In this document: one piece after another, positions 46,240 to 55,242 of the stretch
How positions within the stretch are numbered: the stretch's first letter is position 1
How the letters are laid out: the number at the start of each line of letters is the position of its first letter
NCBI RefSeq assembly: GCF_019929665.1
Contig: NZ_JAHZPZ010000003.1
Span: 1-64,000, forward strand
From: Streptococcus infantis
GTDB lineage: Bacteria > Bacillota > Bacilli > Lactobacillales > Streptococcaceae
Direction of reading: 5' to 3'
Length of the DNA stretch: 64,000 nucleotides
Notes under the pieces: model-generated
Databases searched by the model: none
What the model saw: only the letters and a program-made list of their open reading frames with translations
Told to the model about the DNA's origin: nothing
Translations under genes and position numbers: made by a program

Positions 46240-47661
46240 ATGGACAAATTATTTAAACTAAAAGAGCACGGGACAGATGTTCGTACAGAGGTGCTTGCTG
46301 GTTTAACAACTTTCTTTGCAATGAGTTATATTCTCTTTGTAAACCCTCAAATGCTTTCGCAAACAGGAATGCCTGTTCAGGGTGTATTCTTGGCAACAAT
46401 CATCGGTTCTGTAGTAGGAACTTTGATGATGGCTTTCTATGCTAACTTGCCATACGCACAAGCTCCAGGTATGGGACTTAATGCTTTCTTTACATTTACG
46501 GTTGTATTCGGAATGGGCTATACTTGGAAAGAAGCTCTTGGTATGGTTTTCATCTGTGGGATCATTTCTCTGATTATCACATTAACCAATGTTCGTAAAA
46601 TGATCATTGAGTCTATTCCTGCAACTCTTCGTTCAGCAATTTCAGCTGGTATTGGTGTTTTCCTTGCCTATGTTGGTATTAAGAATGCTGGTCTCTTGAA
46701 ATTCTCAATTGACCCAGGGACTTATACTGTAGCAGGTGAAGGAGCAGATAAGGCTCAAGCAGCGATTACTGCAAATGCAGCAGCTGTTCCAGGATTGGTA
46801 GATTTCAATACTCCAGCAGTATTGGTAGCTATTGCAGGTCTTGCCATTACAATCTTCTTTGTTGTCAAAGGTATTAAAGGTGGAATCATTCTTTCTATTT
46901 TGACAACGACAGTCCTTGCGATTGCGGTTGGTCTTGTTAATTTGTCAGGAATCGATTTTGCTAGCAACAATCTTTCAGCAGCAGTTAATGACCTAGGAAC
47001 TTTATTTGGTGCAGCCCTTGGTTCAGAAGGTTTGGGTTCTCTGATTTCAAATACTTCACGTTTACCTGAAACCTTGATGGCCATTCTTGCCTTCTCATTG
47101 ACTGATATTTTTGATACAATTGGTACTCTTATCGGTACAGGTGAAAAAGTTGGAATCATCGCATCAAGTGGTGAAAACAATGAATCAGCTAAATTGGATA
47201 AGGCTCTATATTCTGACTTGGTGGCGACATCAGTTGGTGCCATTGCAGGTACTTCAAACGTTACAACTTATATTGAGTCAGCAGCAGGGATCGGTGCTGG
47301 TGGACGTACTGGTTTAACAGCATTAGTAGTTGCTATCTGTTTTGCTCTATCAAGCTTCTTTAGCCCACTTCTTGCCATTGTGCCTTCAGCTGCGACAGCG
47401 CCAATTTTGATTATCGTCGGAATTATGATGCTCTCTAACTTGAAAAACATTCCTTGGGATGATATGTCAGAAGCTATTCCAGCCTTCTTCACATCTATCT
47501 TTATGGGATTCAGTTACTCCATTACACAAGGGATTGCTGTTGGTTTCCTAACTTACACTTTAGCGAAGATTGTTAAAGGTCAAGTTAAGGAAGTGCATGT
47601 CATGATTTGGATTTTAGACGCTCTGTTCATCTTGAACTACATTAGCATGGCTCTAAACTAA
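46240..47661 (+). CDS. NCS2-family purine permease (AzgA/PbuG-like)
   Basis: A 473-residue polytopic transporter with about 12-14 helices. APGMGLNAFFTFTVVFGMGY (about residues 77-96), the FSLTDIFDTIGTLIGTGEK block (about 286-304) and TSNVTTYIESAAGIGAGGRTG (about 336-356) are typical of the adenine/guanine/hypoxanthine group. It imports purine bases by cation symport. AAAGGAG precedes the ATG. It is monocistronic and ends in a terminator. The substrate within the purine group is inferred. Confidence 0.92.
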   Translation: MDKLFKLKEHGTDVRTEVLAGLTTFFAMSYILFVNPQMLSQTGMPVQGVFLATIIGSVVGTLMMAFYANLPYAQAPGMGLNAFFTFTVVFGMGYTWKEALGMVFICGIISLIITLTNVRKMIIESIPATLRSAISAGIGVFLAYVGIKNAGLLKFSIDPGTYTVAGEGADKAQAAITANAAAVPGLVDFNTPAVLVAIAGLAITIFFVVKGIKGGIILSILTTTVLAIAVGLVNLSGIDFASNNLSAAVNDLGTLFGAALGSEGLGSLISNTSRLPETLMAILAFSLTDIFDTIGTLIGTGEKVGIIASSGENNESAKLDKALYSDLVATSVGAIAGTSNVTTYIESAAGIGAGGRTGLTALVVAICFALSSFFSPLLAIVPSAATAPILIIVGIMMLSNLKNIPWDDMSEAIPAFFTSIFMGFSYSITQGIAVGFLTYTLAKIVKGQVKEVHVMIWILDALFILNYISMALN

Positions 47662-47673
47662 AGATAAAAACTT

Positions 47674-47706
47674 TAAAAAAGAAGGAGGAAACTCCTCTTT
47701 TTTTAT
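47674..47706 (+). terminator. Rho-independent terminator of the NCS2 gene
   Basis: A stem of AAAAAAGAAGGAG and CTCCTCTTTTTTT around GAAA (47674-47704) with a small mismatch, then ATT. Confidence 0.8.
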
Positions 47707-47736
47707 TACTAGAAATGTCGCAAAAGAAAACTTTTT

Positions 47737-47744
47737 GGTATAAT
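47737..47744 (+). promoter_or_regulatory. Extended -10 promoter of tsaE, 6 bp from the start codon
   Basis: TTGGTATAAT gives an extended -10 with TATAAT at 47739-47744; the -35 region (TGTCGC) is weak. The tsaE ATG at 47751 is only 6 bases after the -10, at or next to the expected +1, so no leader with a ribosome-binding site can exist. Confidence 0.75.
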
Positions 47745-47750
47745 AATAAC

Positions 47751-48194
47751 ATGCACATAAAAAATGAAGATGAACTAATCGCTCTTGGACAAGAGTTGGG
47801 TAGTCTACTTGAAAAAAATGATGTATTGATTTTAACTGGTGAATTAGGTGCTGGAAAAACCACATTAACAAAAGGTCTAGCTAAAGGACTAGGGATTCAT
47901 CAAATAATCAAAAGTCCTACTTATACCATTGTTCGAGAATATGAAGGACGCCTACCCTTATATCACTTGGATGTTTACCGCATCGAAGGAGATGCAGATT
48001 CAATCGACCTTGATGAATTTCTTTTTGGTTCTGGTGTGACGGTTATTGAGTGGGGACACCTATTAGGCGAGGCTCTCCCATCAGACTATCTGGAATTAGA
48101 AATTCTTAAAGACGGTGAGGGGCGCGAGATTGTCTTTCATGCCCACGGTCAACGAGCAGCAGAACTCTTGCAGAGGTTGACAGATGGAGTATGA
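47751..48194 (+). CDS. tsaE: tRNA threonylcarbamoyladenosine biosynthesis ATPase TsaE
   Basis: A 147-residue protein with the P-loop GELGAGKTTLTKGL (about residues 30-43), SPTYTIVREYEG and HLDVYRIE, all standard for TsaE, which works with TsaB and TsaD to make t6A37 on tRNAs. Homologues start like MHIKNEDELIALG, so ATG 47751 is the start; the frame upstream to 47715 contains the promoter. The mRNA appears leaderless. The GNAT and LCP genes follow with overlap or 4-bp gap, making a three-gene operon. Confidence 0.93.
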   Translation: MHIKNEDELIALGQELGSLLEKNDVLILTGELGAGKTTLTKGLAKGLGIHQIIKSPTYTIVREYEGRLPLYHLDVYRIEGDADSIDLDEFLFGSGVTVIEWGHLLGEALPSDYLELEILKDGEGREIVFHAHGQRAAELLQRLTDGV

Positions 48195-48705
48195 TTTATT
48201 AATTCGTGAAGCAGAAGCCCAAGATGCTACAGAACTTATTGCACTTTTGGATCAGATTGGTCATGAATCTAGTTTTACCAGTCTGGATGAAAATGGAATT
48301 GCAATGAGTGAATCAGAGATGCAACGTTTTATTAACAAGCAGGCCCAGTCGGATAATCAGATTACTTTACTAGCTTATTTAAATGAAGAATTGGCAGGAG
48401 TGATCAATATAACGGCTGATCAACGTCCGCGAGTTCGGCATATTGGAGATATCTTTTTGGGTATCAAAAAAGCCTATTGGGGAAATGGTCTTGGTAGTAT
48501 CTTGATGGAAGAAGCTATTGAGTGGGCCCAATCGAGCGGAAGTATTCGACGCTTACAATTGACAGTTCAAAAACGAAATCTGGCAGCTGTTCATCTATAT
48601 AAAAAGCTGGGCTTCATCATTGAAGGCCAGCAGGAACGCGGCGCTTGTATAGAAGGAGGAGAGTTTCTTGATGTTTACCTGATGGGTCGACTGATAGACG
48701 AATAA
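48184..48705 (+). CDS. GNAT-family N-acetyltransferase
   Basis: A 173-residue acetyltransferase. The acetyl-CoA-binding block is IKKAYWGNGLGSILMEEAIEWA (about residues 96-117), followed by LQLTVQKRNLAAVHLYKKLGF, the usual GNAT C-terminal part. The substrate is unknown. It overlaps the end of tsaE by 11 bp and precedes the LCP gene by 4 bp; the same order occurs in pneumococcus. Confidence 0.88.
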   Translation: MEYDLLIREAEAQDATELIALLDQIGHESSFTSLDENGIAMSESEMQRFINKQAQSDNQITLLAYLNEELAGVINITADQRPRVRHIGDIFLGIKKAYWGNGLGSILMEEAIEWAQSSGSIRRLQLTVQKRNLAAVHLYKKLGFIIEGQQERGACIEGGEFLDVYLMGRLIDE

Positions 48706-48709
48706 ATAT

Positions 48710-49768
48710 ATGGCAAAAAAAATAATCGGAATGTTTTTAGGCTTTGTTCTTGTGACGGTGCTTGGTGTGGGAGCTTATGCCTATACTATCTACCAACAAA
48801 GTACACAGACTTTAGCCAAAACTTATAAACAAATCGGAGAAGAAACCAAGGTTATCGAGGCAACTGAACCATTGACAATCCTATTGATGGGGGTTGATAC
48901 GGGGAATGTTGAACGTACAGATCCATGGGCAGGAAATAGTGATTCAATGATTTTGGTAACAGTGAATCCTAAAACCAAGAAAGTCGTTATGATGAGTTTG
49001 GAACGTGATATTCTGACACAAATCCAACAACCAGATGGTAGTGTTAGAGAAGCTAAACTCAACGCTGCCTATGCTGATGGTGGGGCAGAGCTTGCCATTT
49101 CGACCATTCAAAAAATGATGAATATCCATATTGACCGATATGTGATGGTCAATATGCACGGTCTTCAAAGAATGGTTGACGCTGTCGGAGGTATCACAGT
49201 AAACAACACTCTAGGTTTCCCAATCTCTATCCAAGACCAGGAACCATTTAACACGATTTCTATCGGTGTTGGGGAACAAACCCTAAATGGTGACGAGGCG
49301 CTAGTATATTCACGCATGCGCTATCAGGATCCAGAGGGAGACTACGGTCGTCAGAAACGTCAGCGCGAAGTCATCCAAAAGATTGTTGAAAAAATTCTTA
49401 GTTTGAATAGTGTCAGCCACTATCAAGAAATTTTGAAGGCTCTTAGCGATAACATGCAGACAAATATCGAGATTACGACAACAACGATTCCTCAGTTGAT
49501 GGGCTACCAAGATTCCTTTAAGAATATTGAGTCTCAGCAATTACGTGGAGAGGATGCAATGATTGACGGAATATCTTACCAAATCGTGACATCTGAGCAT
49601 ATGTTAGAGATGCAAAATCTTTTACGTCGTTCATTGGATAAGCCAGAAGTGACCGAATTGGAGACAAATGTAGTCTTGTATGAAAATATTTATGGGCGTT
49701 TACCACAAACAACTGGTTCTGTTGCAGATCAAGAACAACAAGGGCAACAAGGCCAACAAGAACAATAA
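48710..49768 (+). CDS. lytR: LytR-CpsA-Psr (LCP) family cell-wall ligase
   Basis: A 352-residue membrane-anchored enzyme. A short cytosolic N-terminus and one helix (about residues 6-27) are followed by the extracellular LCP domain: LLMGVDTGN, SDSMILVTVNPKTKK, LERDI, KLNAAYADGGAE and GGITVNNTLGF. LCP proteins attach teichoic acid or capsule chains to peptidoglycan. The C-terminus is a Gln/Gly-rich tail with repeated QGQQ. No ribosome-binding site is clear, and translation is probably coupled to the GNAT gene 4 bp upstream. Confidence 0.92.
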   Translation: MAKKIIGMFLGFVLVTVLGVGAYAYTIYQQSTQTLAKTYKQIGEETKVIEATEPLTILLMGVDTGNVERTDPWAGNSDSMILVTVNPKTKKVVMMSLERDILTQIQQPDGSVREAKLNAAYADGGAELAISTIQKMMNIHIDRYVMVNMHGLQRMVDAVGGITVNNTLGFPISIQDQEPFNTISIGVGEQTLNGDEALVYSRMRYQDPEGDYGRQKRQREVIQKIVEKILSLNSVSHYQEILKALSDNMQTNIEITTTTIPQLMGYQDSFKNIESQQLRGEDAMIDGISYQIVTSEHMLEMQNLLRRSLDKPEVTELETNVVLYENIYGRLPQTTGSVADQEQQGQQGQQEQ

Positions 49769-49780
49769 GAAATGAAAACT

Positions 49781-49812
49781 AAAATCGTAGGAATTTTCCT
49801 GCGATTTTTTCA
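49781..49812 (+). terminator. Rho-independent terminator of the tsaE operon
   Basis: AAAATCGTAGGA (49781-49792) pairs with TCCTGCGATTTT (49797-49808) with one G-T pair, then TT. Confidence 0.85.
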
Positions 49813-49818
49813 AAGAAA

Positions 49819-49826
49819 TCCGAATA
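49819..49826 (+). promoter_or_regulatory. cin-box-like element (ComX/SigX) before cinA
   Basis: TCCGAATA matches the streptococcal competence sigma-factor box TACGAATA at 7 of 8 bases. It lies 18 bp before the cinA ATG and behind the T-rich tail of a terminator, the usual setting of late competence promoters. In pneumococcus cinA-recA is induced this way. Confidence 0.65.
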
Positions 49827-49844
49827 GATAGGTAGGAGGAAAAA

Positions 49845-51101
49845 ATGAAAGCGGAAATCATAGCTGTTGGGACAGAAATTCTAACAGGTCAAATTGTCAA
49901 TACCAATGCTCAGTTCTTATCTGAAAAGTTGGCTGAAATCGGTGTTGATGTCTACTTCCAAACGGCTGTAGGAGATAATGAGTCTCGTCTCTTATCCTTG
50001 TTGGAGATTGCTAAGAATCGTAGCAATCTGGTTATCCTAACAGGAGGACTGGGACCGACAGAGGATGACTTGACCAAACAAACCTTGGCACAATTTCTAG
50101 GGCGTGATTTAACTTTTGATGCTCAAGCGCAGGCTAAACTAGATGACTTTTTTGCTCATCGACCGGACTATGCCCGAACTCCAAATAATGAACGCCAAGC
50201 TCAAATCGTTGAGGGTTCAATCCCGCTACCTAATGAAACAGGACTAGCAGTCGGAGGTATGATTGAGGTGGCTGGCGTGACCTATGTCGTCCTACCAGGG
50301 CCACCAAGCGAACTAAAACCCATGGTTTTAAATGAATTGCTTCCGAGATTGACAACTGGAGCTAAGTTGTACTCACGTGTGCTACGTTTCTTTGGCATTG
50401 GCGAGAGCCAGCTAGTAACGATTCTGTCGGATTTGATTGAAGAGCAGACAGATCCAACCTTGGCCCCTTATGCAAAAACGGGAGAAGTGACTCTGCGTTT
50501 GTCTACCAAGGCTACTAGTCAAGAAGAAGCAAGAAAATCTTTGGATTGTCTTGAGGTTCAAATTCTTGCCCGCCAGACTTTTGAAGGTGTTGCTTTAAAG
50601 GATATCTGCTATGGTTATGGTGAGGAAGCGAGTCTAGCTAGTGTAGTTGTTGAGGAGTTGAAAAAGCAGCATAAAACCATAACGGCTGCGGAAAGTTTGA
50701 CAGCAGGGCTTTTTCAAGCAACTTTGGCAGACTTTTCGGGAGTGTCAGCTATCTTTAAAGGTGGTTTTGTCACTTATAGTCTAGAAGAAAAGGCTAAGAT
50801 GTTAGATATTCCACAAGTAGAGTTGGAAAAACATGGAGTTGTTTCAGACTTTACGGCGGAAAAAATGGCAGATCAGGCACGGCTTAAAACTCAATCAGAC
50901 TTTGGAGTTAGCTTGACAGGAGTGGCTGGTCCGGATAGTCTAGAAGGGCATCCTGCTGGTACAGTTTTTATCGGTTTGTCTCAAGTATCAGGCACAGAAG
51001 TTGTTCAGGTCAATATAGCTGGAAGAAGTCGAGCAGATGTTCGTAAAATTGCAGTCATGCATGCTTTTAACTTAGTTCGCAAAGCTTTATTAAGTGACTG
51101 A
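49845..51101 (+). CDS. cinA: Competence/damage-inducible protein CinA
   Basis: A 418-residue two-domain protein. The N-terminal molybdopterin-binding-like domain (about 1-170) carries [12 protein letters not shown]. The C-terminal CinA domain (about 260-415) has [22 protein letters not shown] and is a nicotinamide-nucleotide amidase fold. In streptococci CinA brings RecA to the membrane during transformation. GTAGGAGG precedes the ATG. recA follows 54 bp downstream, and the competence-type promoter can read through both. Confidence 0.95.
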   Translation: MKAEIIAVGTEILTGQIVNTNAQFLSEKLAEIGVDVYFQTAVGDNESRLLSLLEIAKNRSNLVILTGGLGPTEDDLTKQTLAQFLGRDLTFDAQAQAKLDDFFAHRPDYARTPNNERQAQIVEGSIPLPNETGLAVGGMIEVAGVTYVVLPGPPSELKPMVLNELLPRLTTGAKLYSRVLRFFGIGESQLVTILSDLIEEQTDPTLAPYAKTGEVTLRLSTKATSQEEARKSLDCLEVQILARQTFEGVALKDICYGYGEEASLASVVVEELKKQHKTITAAESLTAGLFQATLADFSGVSAIFKGGFVTYSLEEKAKMLDIPQVELEKHGVVSDFTAEKMADQARLKTQSDFGVSLTGVAGPDSLEGHPAGTVFIGLSQVSGTEVVQVNIAGRSRADVRKIAVMHAFNLVRKALLSD

Positions 51102-51155
51102 CTTTTGATATAATAGAAGAAGGTTCTTAGAATCATTAAAATATAGGAGAACAAA

Positions 51156-52304
51156 ATGGCGAAAAAACCAACAAAAAAATTAGATGAAATTGGGAAAAAA
51201 TTTGGAGCTGATCGTGAAAAAGCTTTGAATGATGCGCTTAAATTGATTGAAAAAGACTTCGGTAAGGGCTCAATCATGCGCTTGGGTGAGCGTGCAGAGC
51301 AAAAAGTGCAAGTAATGAGTTCAGGCTCTTTGGCACTTGATATTGCACTCGGTTCAGGTGGTTATCCAAAGGGGCGTATCATCGAAATCTACGGTCCAGA
51401 ATCATCAGGTAAGACAACAGTAGCCCTTCACGCTGTAGCGCAAGCACAAAAAGAAGGTGGAATTGCAGCCTTTATCGATGCGGAACACGCTCTTGACCCG
51501 GCCTATGCAGCAGCTCTTGGGGTTAACATTGACGAATTGCTCTTGTCACAACCAGACTCAGGTGAGCAAGGTCTTGAAATTGCTGGGAAATTGATCGATT
51601 CAGGTGCGGTTGACCTTGTGGTTATTGACTCAGTTGCAGCTCTTGTACCTCGTGCGGAAATCGATGGAGATATCGGAGATAGCCACGTTGGTCTTCAAGC
51701 TCGTATGATGAGCCAAGCTATGCGTAAACTCGGTGCTTCTATCAACAAGACAAAGACAATTGCTATCTTCATCAACCAGTTGCGTGAAAAAGTAGGGGTT
51801 ATGTTTGGAAATCCAGAAACAACTCCTGGTGGACGCGCCCTTAAATTCTATGCTTCAGTTCGTTTGGATGTTCGTGGAAGCACACAAATCAAAGGAACTG
51901 GTGACCAAAAAGATACCAACGTCGGTAAAGAAACTAAGATTAAAGTTGTGAAAAACAAGGTTGCTCCACCGTTCAAGGAAGCTCTTGTTGAAATCATGTA
52001 TGGTGAAGGGATTTCTAGAACTGGTGAACTCTTGAAGATTGCTAGTGATTTGGATATTATCCAAAAAGCAGGTGCTTGGTACTCATACAAGGGTGAAAAA
52101 ATCGGACAAGGTTCTGAGAATGCTAAGAAATACTTGGCAGATCACCCAGAAATCTTTGATGAAATCGACCACCAAGTTCGTGTTCAATATGGTTTGATTG
52201 AAGAGGAAGAAGGCTCTAAAGCAAGTGCTGCAGCTGATACGGATTCTAACAAAGAAGTAACTCTTGACTTGGGCGATGCTCTTGAAATCGAAATTGAAGA
52301 ATAA
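51156..52304 (+). CDS. recA: Recombinase A
   Basis: A 382-residue recombinase for strand exchange, DNA repair and transformation. Walker A is GPESSGKTT (about residues 79-87), [14 protein letters not shown] follows with Walker B, and [23 protein letters not shown] contains loop L2. The C-terminus is acidic. A TATAAT about 45 bp upstream of the ATG could give it a separate basal promoter beside the competence one. TAGGAGA precedes the ATG. In pneumococcus dinF and lytA would follow; here a terminator and an opposite-strand GNAT gene come next. Confidence 0.98.
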   Translation: MAKKPTKKLDEIGKKFGADREKALNDALKLIEKDFGKGSIMRLGERAEQKVQVMSSGSLALDIALGSGGYPKGRIIEIYGPESSGKTTVALHAVAQAQKEGGIAAFIDAEHALDPAYAAALGVNIDELLLSQPDSGEQGLEIAGKLIDSGAVDLVVIDSVAALVPRAEIDGDIGDSHVGLQARMMSQAMRKLGASINKTKTIAIFINQLREKVGVMFGNPETTPGGRALKFYASVRLDVRGSTQIKGTGDQKDTNVGKETKIKVVKNKVAPPFKEALVEIMYGEGISRTGELLKIASDLDIIQKAGAWYSYKGEKIGQGSENAKKYLADHPEIFDEIDHQVRVQYGLIEEEEGSKASAAADTDSNKEVTLDLGDALEIEIEE

Positions 52305-52309
52305 AAAAT

Positions 52310-52340
52310 AAAAGTAGCAGAGAACTGCTACTTTTTTTAT
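52310..52340. terminator. Terminator between recA and the GNAT gene
   Basis: AAAAGTAGCAG (52310-52320) pairs with CTGCTACTTTT (52325-52335), loop AGAA, then TTT. Confidence 0.9.
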
Positions 52341-52350
52341 TTCGTGAGGA

Positions 52351-52905
52351 CTAGTGTTCACTAAAGCGTCGGTATTCGATACGAAAGTCGAAGTAGTTCT
52401 CTTCTTGCAATTTTTGAAAGATGTTTCGATAGGCCTCTTCATCAAAATGGTCGCCACGGTAGAGAATTTCAAAACTCATTCCCTCGTATTCCAAGAAGGC
52501 GTTGGCAGTTTTAAAGCCATTTTGTAAGTAGAAATCCATGCGGGCCTTTCTTTGCTCGAGATTATCACAGTCTTCGTCCAATCGCTCCACTTCAAGAATC
52601 ATGGTACGCTGGTAAAAATCAATCAACTTTTCAATAATTTCTTTTCCATAACCATGGCTACGCAAGTGAGGCATAATGGCGAAAAAACTGATGTAGAAAG
52701 CTTTTTGATTGGAGATGGCAAAGGCAAAGCCGACAAACTCCTCCTCGTTATAAAAGGCGAAAAAGTGAGCGTCATCTCTATCTTGGTAACTTAAAAATTC
52801 TTCCAAAGAGACGCGTTCTTCTTCAGGGAAGGCTTCCTTGTTTAATTGTTCAACTTTTTCAAGGTCTGGGAATACATCTGTAATTAACTGGCTTGTTAAG
52901 CTCAT
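52351..52905 (-). CDS. GNAT-family N-acetyltransferase
   Basis: A 184-residue acetyltransferase. The central block FFAIMPHLRSHGYGKEIIEKLIDFY (about residues 74-98) is the acetyl-CoA site. The end, FKTANAFLEYEGMSFEILYRG, resembles streptococcal GNAT proteins that may modify small molecules. Substrate unknown. AAAGGAGG precedes the ATG. It has its own promoter, divergent from the MATE gene. Confidence 0.87.
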   Translation of the reverse strand: MSLTSQLITDVFPDLEKVEQLNKEAFPEEERVSLEEFLSYQDRDDAHFFAFYNEEEFVGFAFAISNQKAFYISFFAIMPHLRSHGYGKEIIEKLIDFYQRTMILEVERLDEDCDNLEQRKARMDFYLQNGFKTANAFLEYEGMSFEILYRGDHFDEEAYRNIFQKLQEENYFDFRIEYRRFSEH

Positions 52906-52928
52906 ACGTATCCTCCTTTTCTGTCACG

Positions 52929-53007
52929 ATTATACCAGATTGTTTGTATCTAGGCAACGCTTTCTTAAGGAAGCTCCCTTGTTCCTCTACTAGAAAGCTG
53001 ATATAAT
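52929..53007. promoter_or_regulatory. Divergent GNAT / MATE promoters
   Basis: Minus strand: TTGCCT (52957-52952), 17 bp, TATAAT (52934-52929) for the GNAT gene. Plus strand: TTGTTC (52979-52984), 17 bp, TATAAT (53002-53007) for the MATE gene, only 6 bases before its ATG. Confidence 0.85.
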
Positions 53008-53013
53008 AGCCGT

Positions 53014-54384
53014 ATGAATAAAAAATCAACGGTGGACCTAATTCATGGTCCTATCCTTCCTTCACTGATTAGTTTTGCTTTACCGATTCTATTGTCCAAC
53101 ATCTTTCAGCAACTCTACAATACAGCTGATATTTTGATTGTTGGGCGTTTTTTAGGACAAAATTCCTTGGCGGCAGTCGGAGCTACGACAGCCATTTTTG
53201 ATTTGATTATTGGATTTGCCCTCGGAGTCGGAAATGGAATGGGAGTCGTTATTGCCCGTCTTTACGGTGCTCGTAATTTTGCTAAAATTAAAGAAGCTGT
53301 TGCGGCGACTTGGATTTTAGGTGCTATCCTGAGTGGTCTTGTCATGTTGATGGGATTCTTCGGTCTTTATCCGCTCTTACAATATCTCGAAACACCTGCA
53401 GAAATCCTCCCCCAATCCTATGAATACATCTCAATGATTGTTAGCTGTGTGGGAGTTAGCTTTGCCTATAATCTCTTTGCAGGATTGCTACGATCAATTG
53501 GTGACAGCCTTGCAGCACTTGCCTTTCTTATCTTTTCAGCCATTGTTAACGTCATTTTAGATTTGTATTTTATTACACAACTGCAATTGGGGGTTCAGTC
53601 TGCAGGTCTTGCAACCATCATCTCGCAAGGTTTGTCCGCTATTCTCTGTTATTTCTATATCCGCAAGAGTGTTCCAGAGCTTCTTCCAGAACTTAAACAT
53701 TTCAGATGGAATAAGGATCTCTATGTCGATCTCTTGGAGCAGGGGCTAGCCATGGGGCTGATGGGTTCAATCGTCTCTGTCGGAAGTGTCATCTTGCAAT
53801 CCTCTGTTAATGGCTTTGGAGCAGTTATTATCAGTGCCCAAACGGCAGCACGTAGAATTATGGCTTTTGCTCTATTGCCAATGACGGCAATTTCGGCTTC
53901 TATGACGACTTTTATCTCTCAAAACTTTGGGGCAAAACGTCCAGATCGTATTGTCCAAGGTCTTCGTTTAGGGAGCTATTTGAGTATGGCTTGGGCAACC
54001 TTTGCTTGTGTGTTCCTATTTTTTGCAAGTCCTAGCCTAGTTTCTTTCTTAGCGAGTTCAACAGATGGTTACTTGATTGAAAATGGAACCTTGTACCTAC
54101 GTATTAGTTCTGTTTTCTATCCGTTTTTGAGTCTTTTATTGATTTATAGAAATAGTTTGCAGGGGCTTGGTCAAAAACTCTTACCCCTCATATCTAGTTT
54201 TATCGAATTTATCGGGAAAATTGTTTTCGTCGCTTGGATTATTCCTTGGGCAGGTTATACAGGTGTGATTCTATGTGAACCGCTACTCTGGCTTGTTATG
54301 ACTGCACAGCTTTATATCTCACTCTCTCAGCACCCTTGGATAAAAGAAGGCAAGAAAATCTTGGCTGTCGGCGGACAATCCTAG
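53014..54384 (+). CDS. MATE-family multidrug/sodium antiporter
   Basis: A 456-residue transporter with 12 predicted helices in two similar halves. NIFQQLYNTADILIVGRFLG (about residues 28-47) is the conserved MATE start, and GFGAVIISAQTAARRI (about 269-284) the matching part of the second half. It exports cationic drugs or metabolites using Na+ or H+. It is not the DinF that follows recA in pneumococcus, by sequence start and context. The start codon lies 6 bp from the -10, so the mRNA looks leaderless; no ribosome-binding site is present. Confidence 0.92.
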   Translation: MNKKSTVDLIHGPILPSLISFALPILLSNIFQQLYNTADILIVGRFLGQNSLAAVGATTAIFDLIIGFALGVGNGMGVVIARLYGARNFAKIKEAVAATWILGAILSGLVMLMGFFGLYPLLQYLETPAEILPQSYEYISMIVSCVGVSFAYNLFAGLLRSIGDSLAALAFLIFSAIVNVILDLYFITQLQLGVQSAGLATIISQGLSAILCYFYIRKSVPELLPELKHFRWNKDLYVDLLEQGLAMGLMGSIVSVGSVILQSSVNGFGAVIISAQTAARRIMAFALLPMTAISASMTTFISQNFGAKRPDRIVQGLRLGSYLSMAWATFACVFLFFASPSLVSFLASSTDGYLIENGTLYLRISSVFYPFLSLLLIYRNSLQGLGQKLLPLISSFIEFIGKIVFVAWIIPWAGYTGVILCEPLLWLVMTAQLYISLSQHPWIKEGKKILAVGGQS

Positions 54385-54481
54385 CTTCATTTATAAAAGA
54401 AAAATCCATTTCCTCTAGTGAAAATCGACTAGACTTGTGTTATAATAAGGAAGATTAAAATGTGAAAAAAGGAGATTCCTA

Positions 54482-55198
54482 ATGGGACGTAAATGGGCCA
54501 ATATCGTAGCCAAGAAAACGGCTAAAGATGGAGCTAACTCTAAAGTATATGCAAAATTTGGTGTAGAAATCTATGTAGCAGCTAAAAAAGGTGATCCAGA
54601 TCCAGAATCAAACTCAGCTTTGAAATTCGTTATCGACCGCGCTAAACAAGCGCAAGTGCCAAAACACGTTATTGATAAGGCAATCGATAAAGCAAAAGGA
54701 AATACAGACGAAACCTTTACAGAAGGACGTTACGAAGGCTTTGGGCCAAATGGTTCAATGCTCATCGTGGATACCTTGACTTCAAACGTTAACCGTACAG
54801 CTGCCAATGTCCGTGCTGCCTTTGGTAAAAACGGCGGAAACATGGGAGCTTCAGGTTCAGTATCTTACCTCTTTGACAACAAGGGTGTCATCGTATTTGC
54901 TGGTGACGACGCTGATGCTATCTTTGAACTCTTGCTTGAAGCAGATGTCGATGTAGACGATGTAGAAGCAGAAGAAGGAACAATCACTGTTTACACAGCT
55001 CCAACTGACCTTCACAAAGCTATTGTGGCTTTGCGTGAATCTGGTATCGAAGAATTCCAAGTGACAGAACTTGAGATGATTCCTCAATCAGAAGTTGAGT
55101 TGTCAGGGGATGACCTTGAAACCTTTGAAAAACTCTACGGAGTCCTTGAAGACGACGAAGACGTACAAAAAATCTATACCAATGTAGATGGATTCTAA
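54482..55198 (+). CDS. yebC: YebC/PmpR-family protein
   Basis: A 238-residue protein of the YebC family ([27 protein letters not shown] at the start, the short-start YeeI subgroup common in Firmicutes). These were called transcription regulators; recent work in other bacteria links YebC-like proteins to ribosome function at proline runs. The second domain is acidic ([17 protein letters not shown]). AAAGGAGA lies before the ATG and an extended -10 TGTTATAAT upstream. It is monocistronic. Confidence 0.93.
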   Translation: MGRKWANIVAKKTAKDGANSKVYAKFGVEIYVAAKKGDPDPESNSALKFVIDRAKQAQVPKHVIDKAIDKAKGNTDETFTEGRYEGFGPNGSMLIVDTLTSNVNRTAANVRAAFGKNGGNMGASGSVSYLFDNKGVIVFAGDDADAIFELLLEADVDVDDVEAEEGTITVYTAPTDLHKAIVALRESGIEEFQVTELEMIPQSEVELSGDDLETFEKLYGVLEDDEDVQKIYTNVDGF

Positions 55199-55201
55199 TA
55201 G

Positions 55202-55238
55202 AAAAGCGAACAGGCTTAATAGCTGTTCGCTTTTTTGT
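55202..55238. terminator. Terminator between yebC and the DUF4190 gene
   Basis: AAAAGCGAACAG (55202-55213) pairs with CTGTTCGCTTTT (55223-55234), then TTG; works for both convergent genes. Confidence 0.9.
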
Positions 55239-55242
55239 TATG

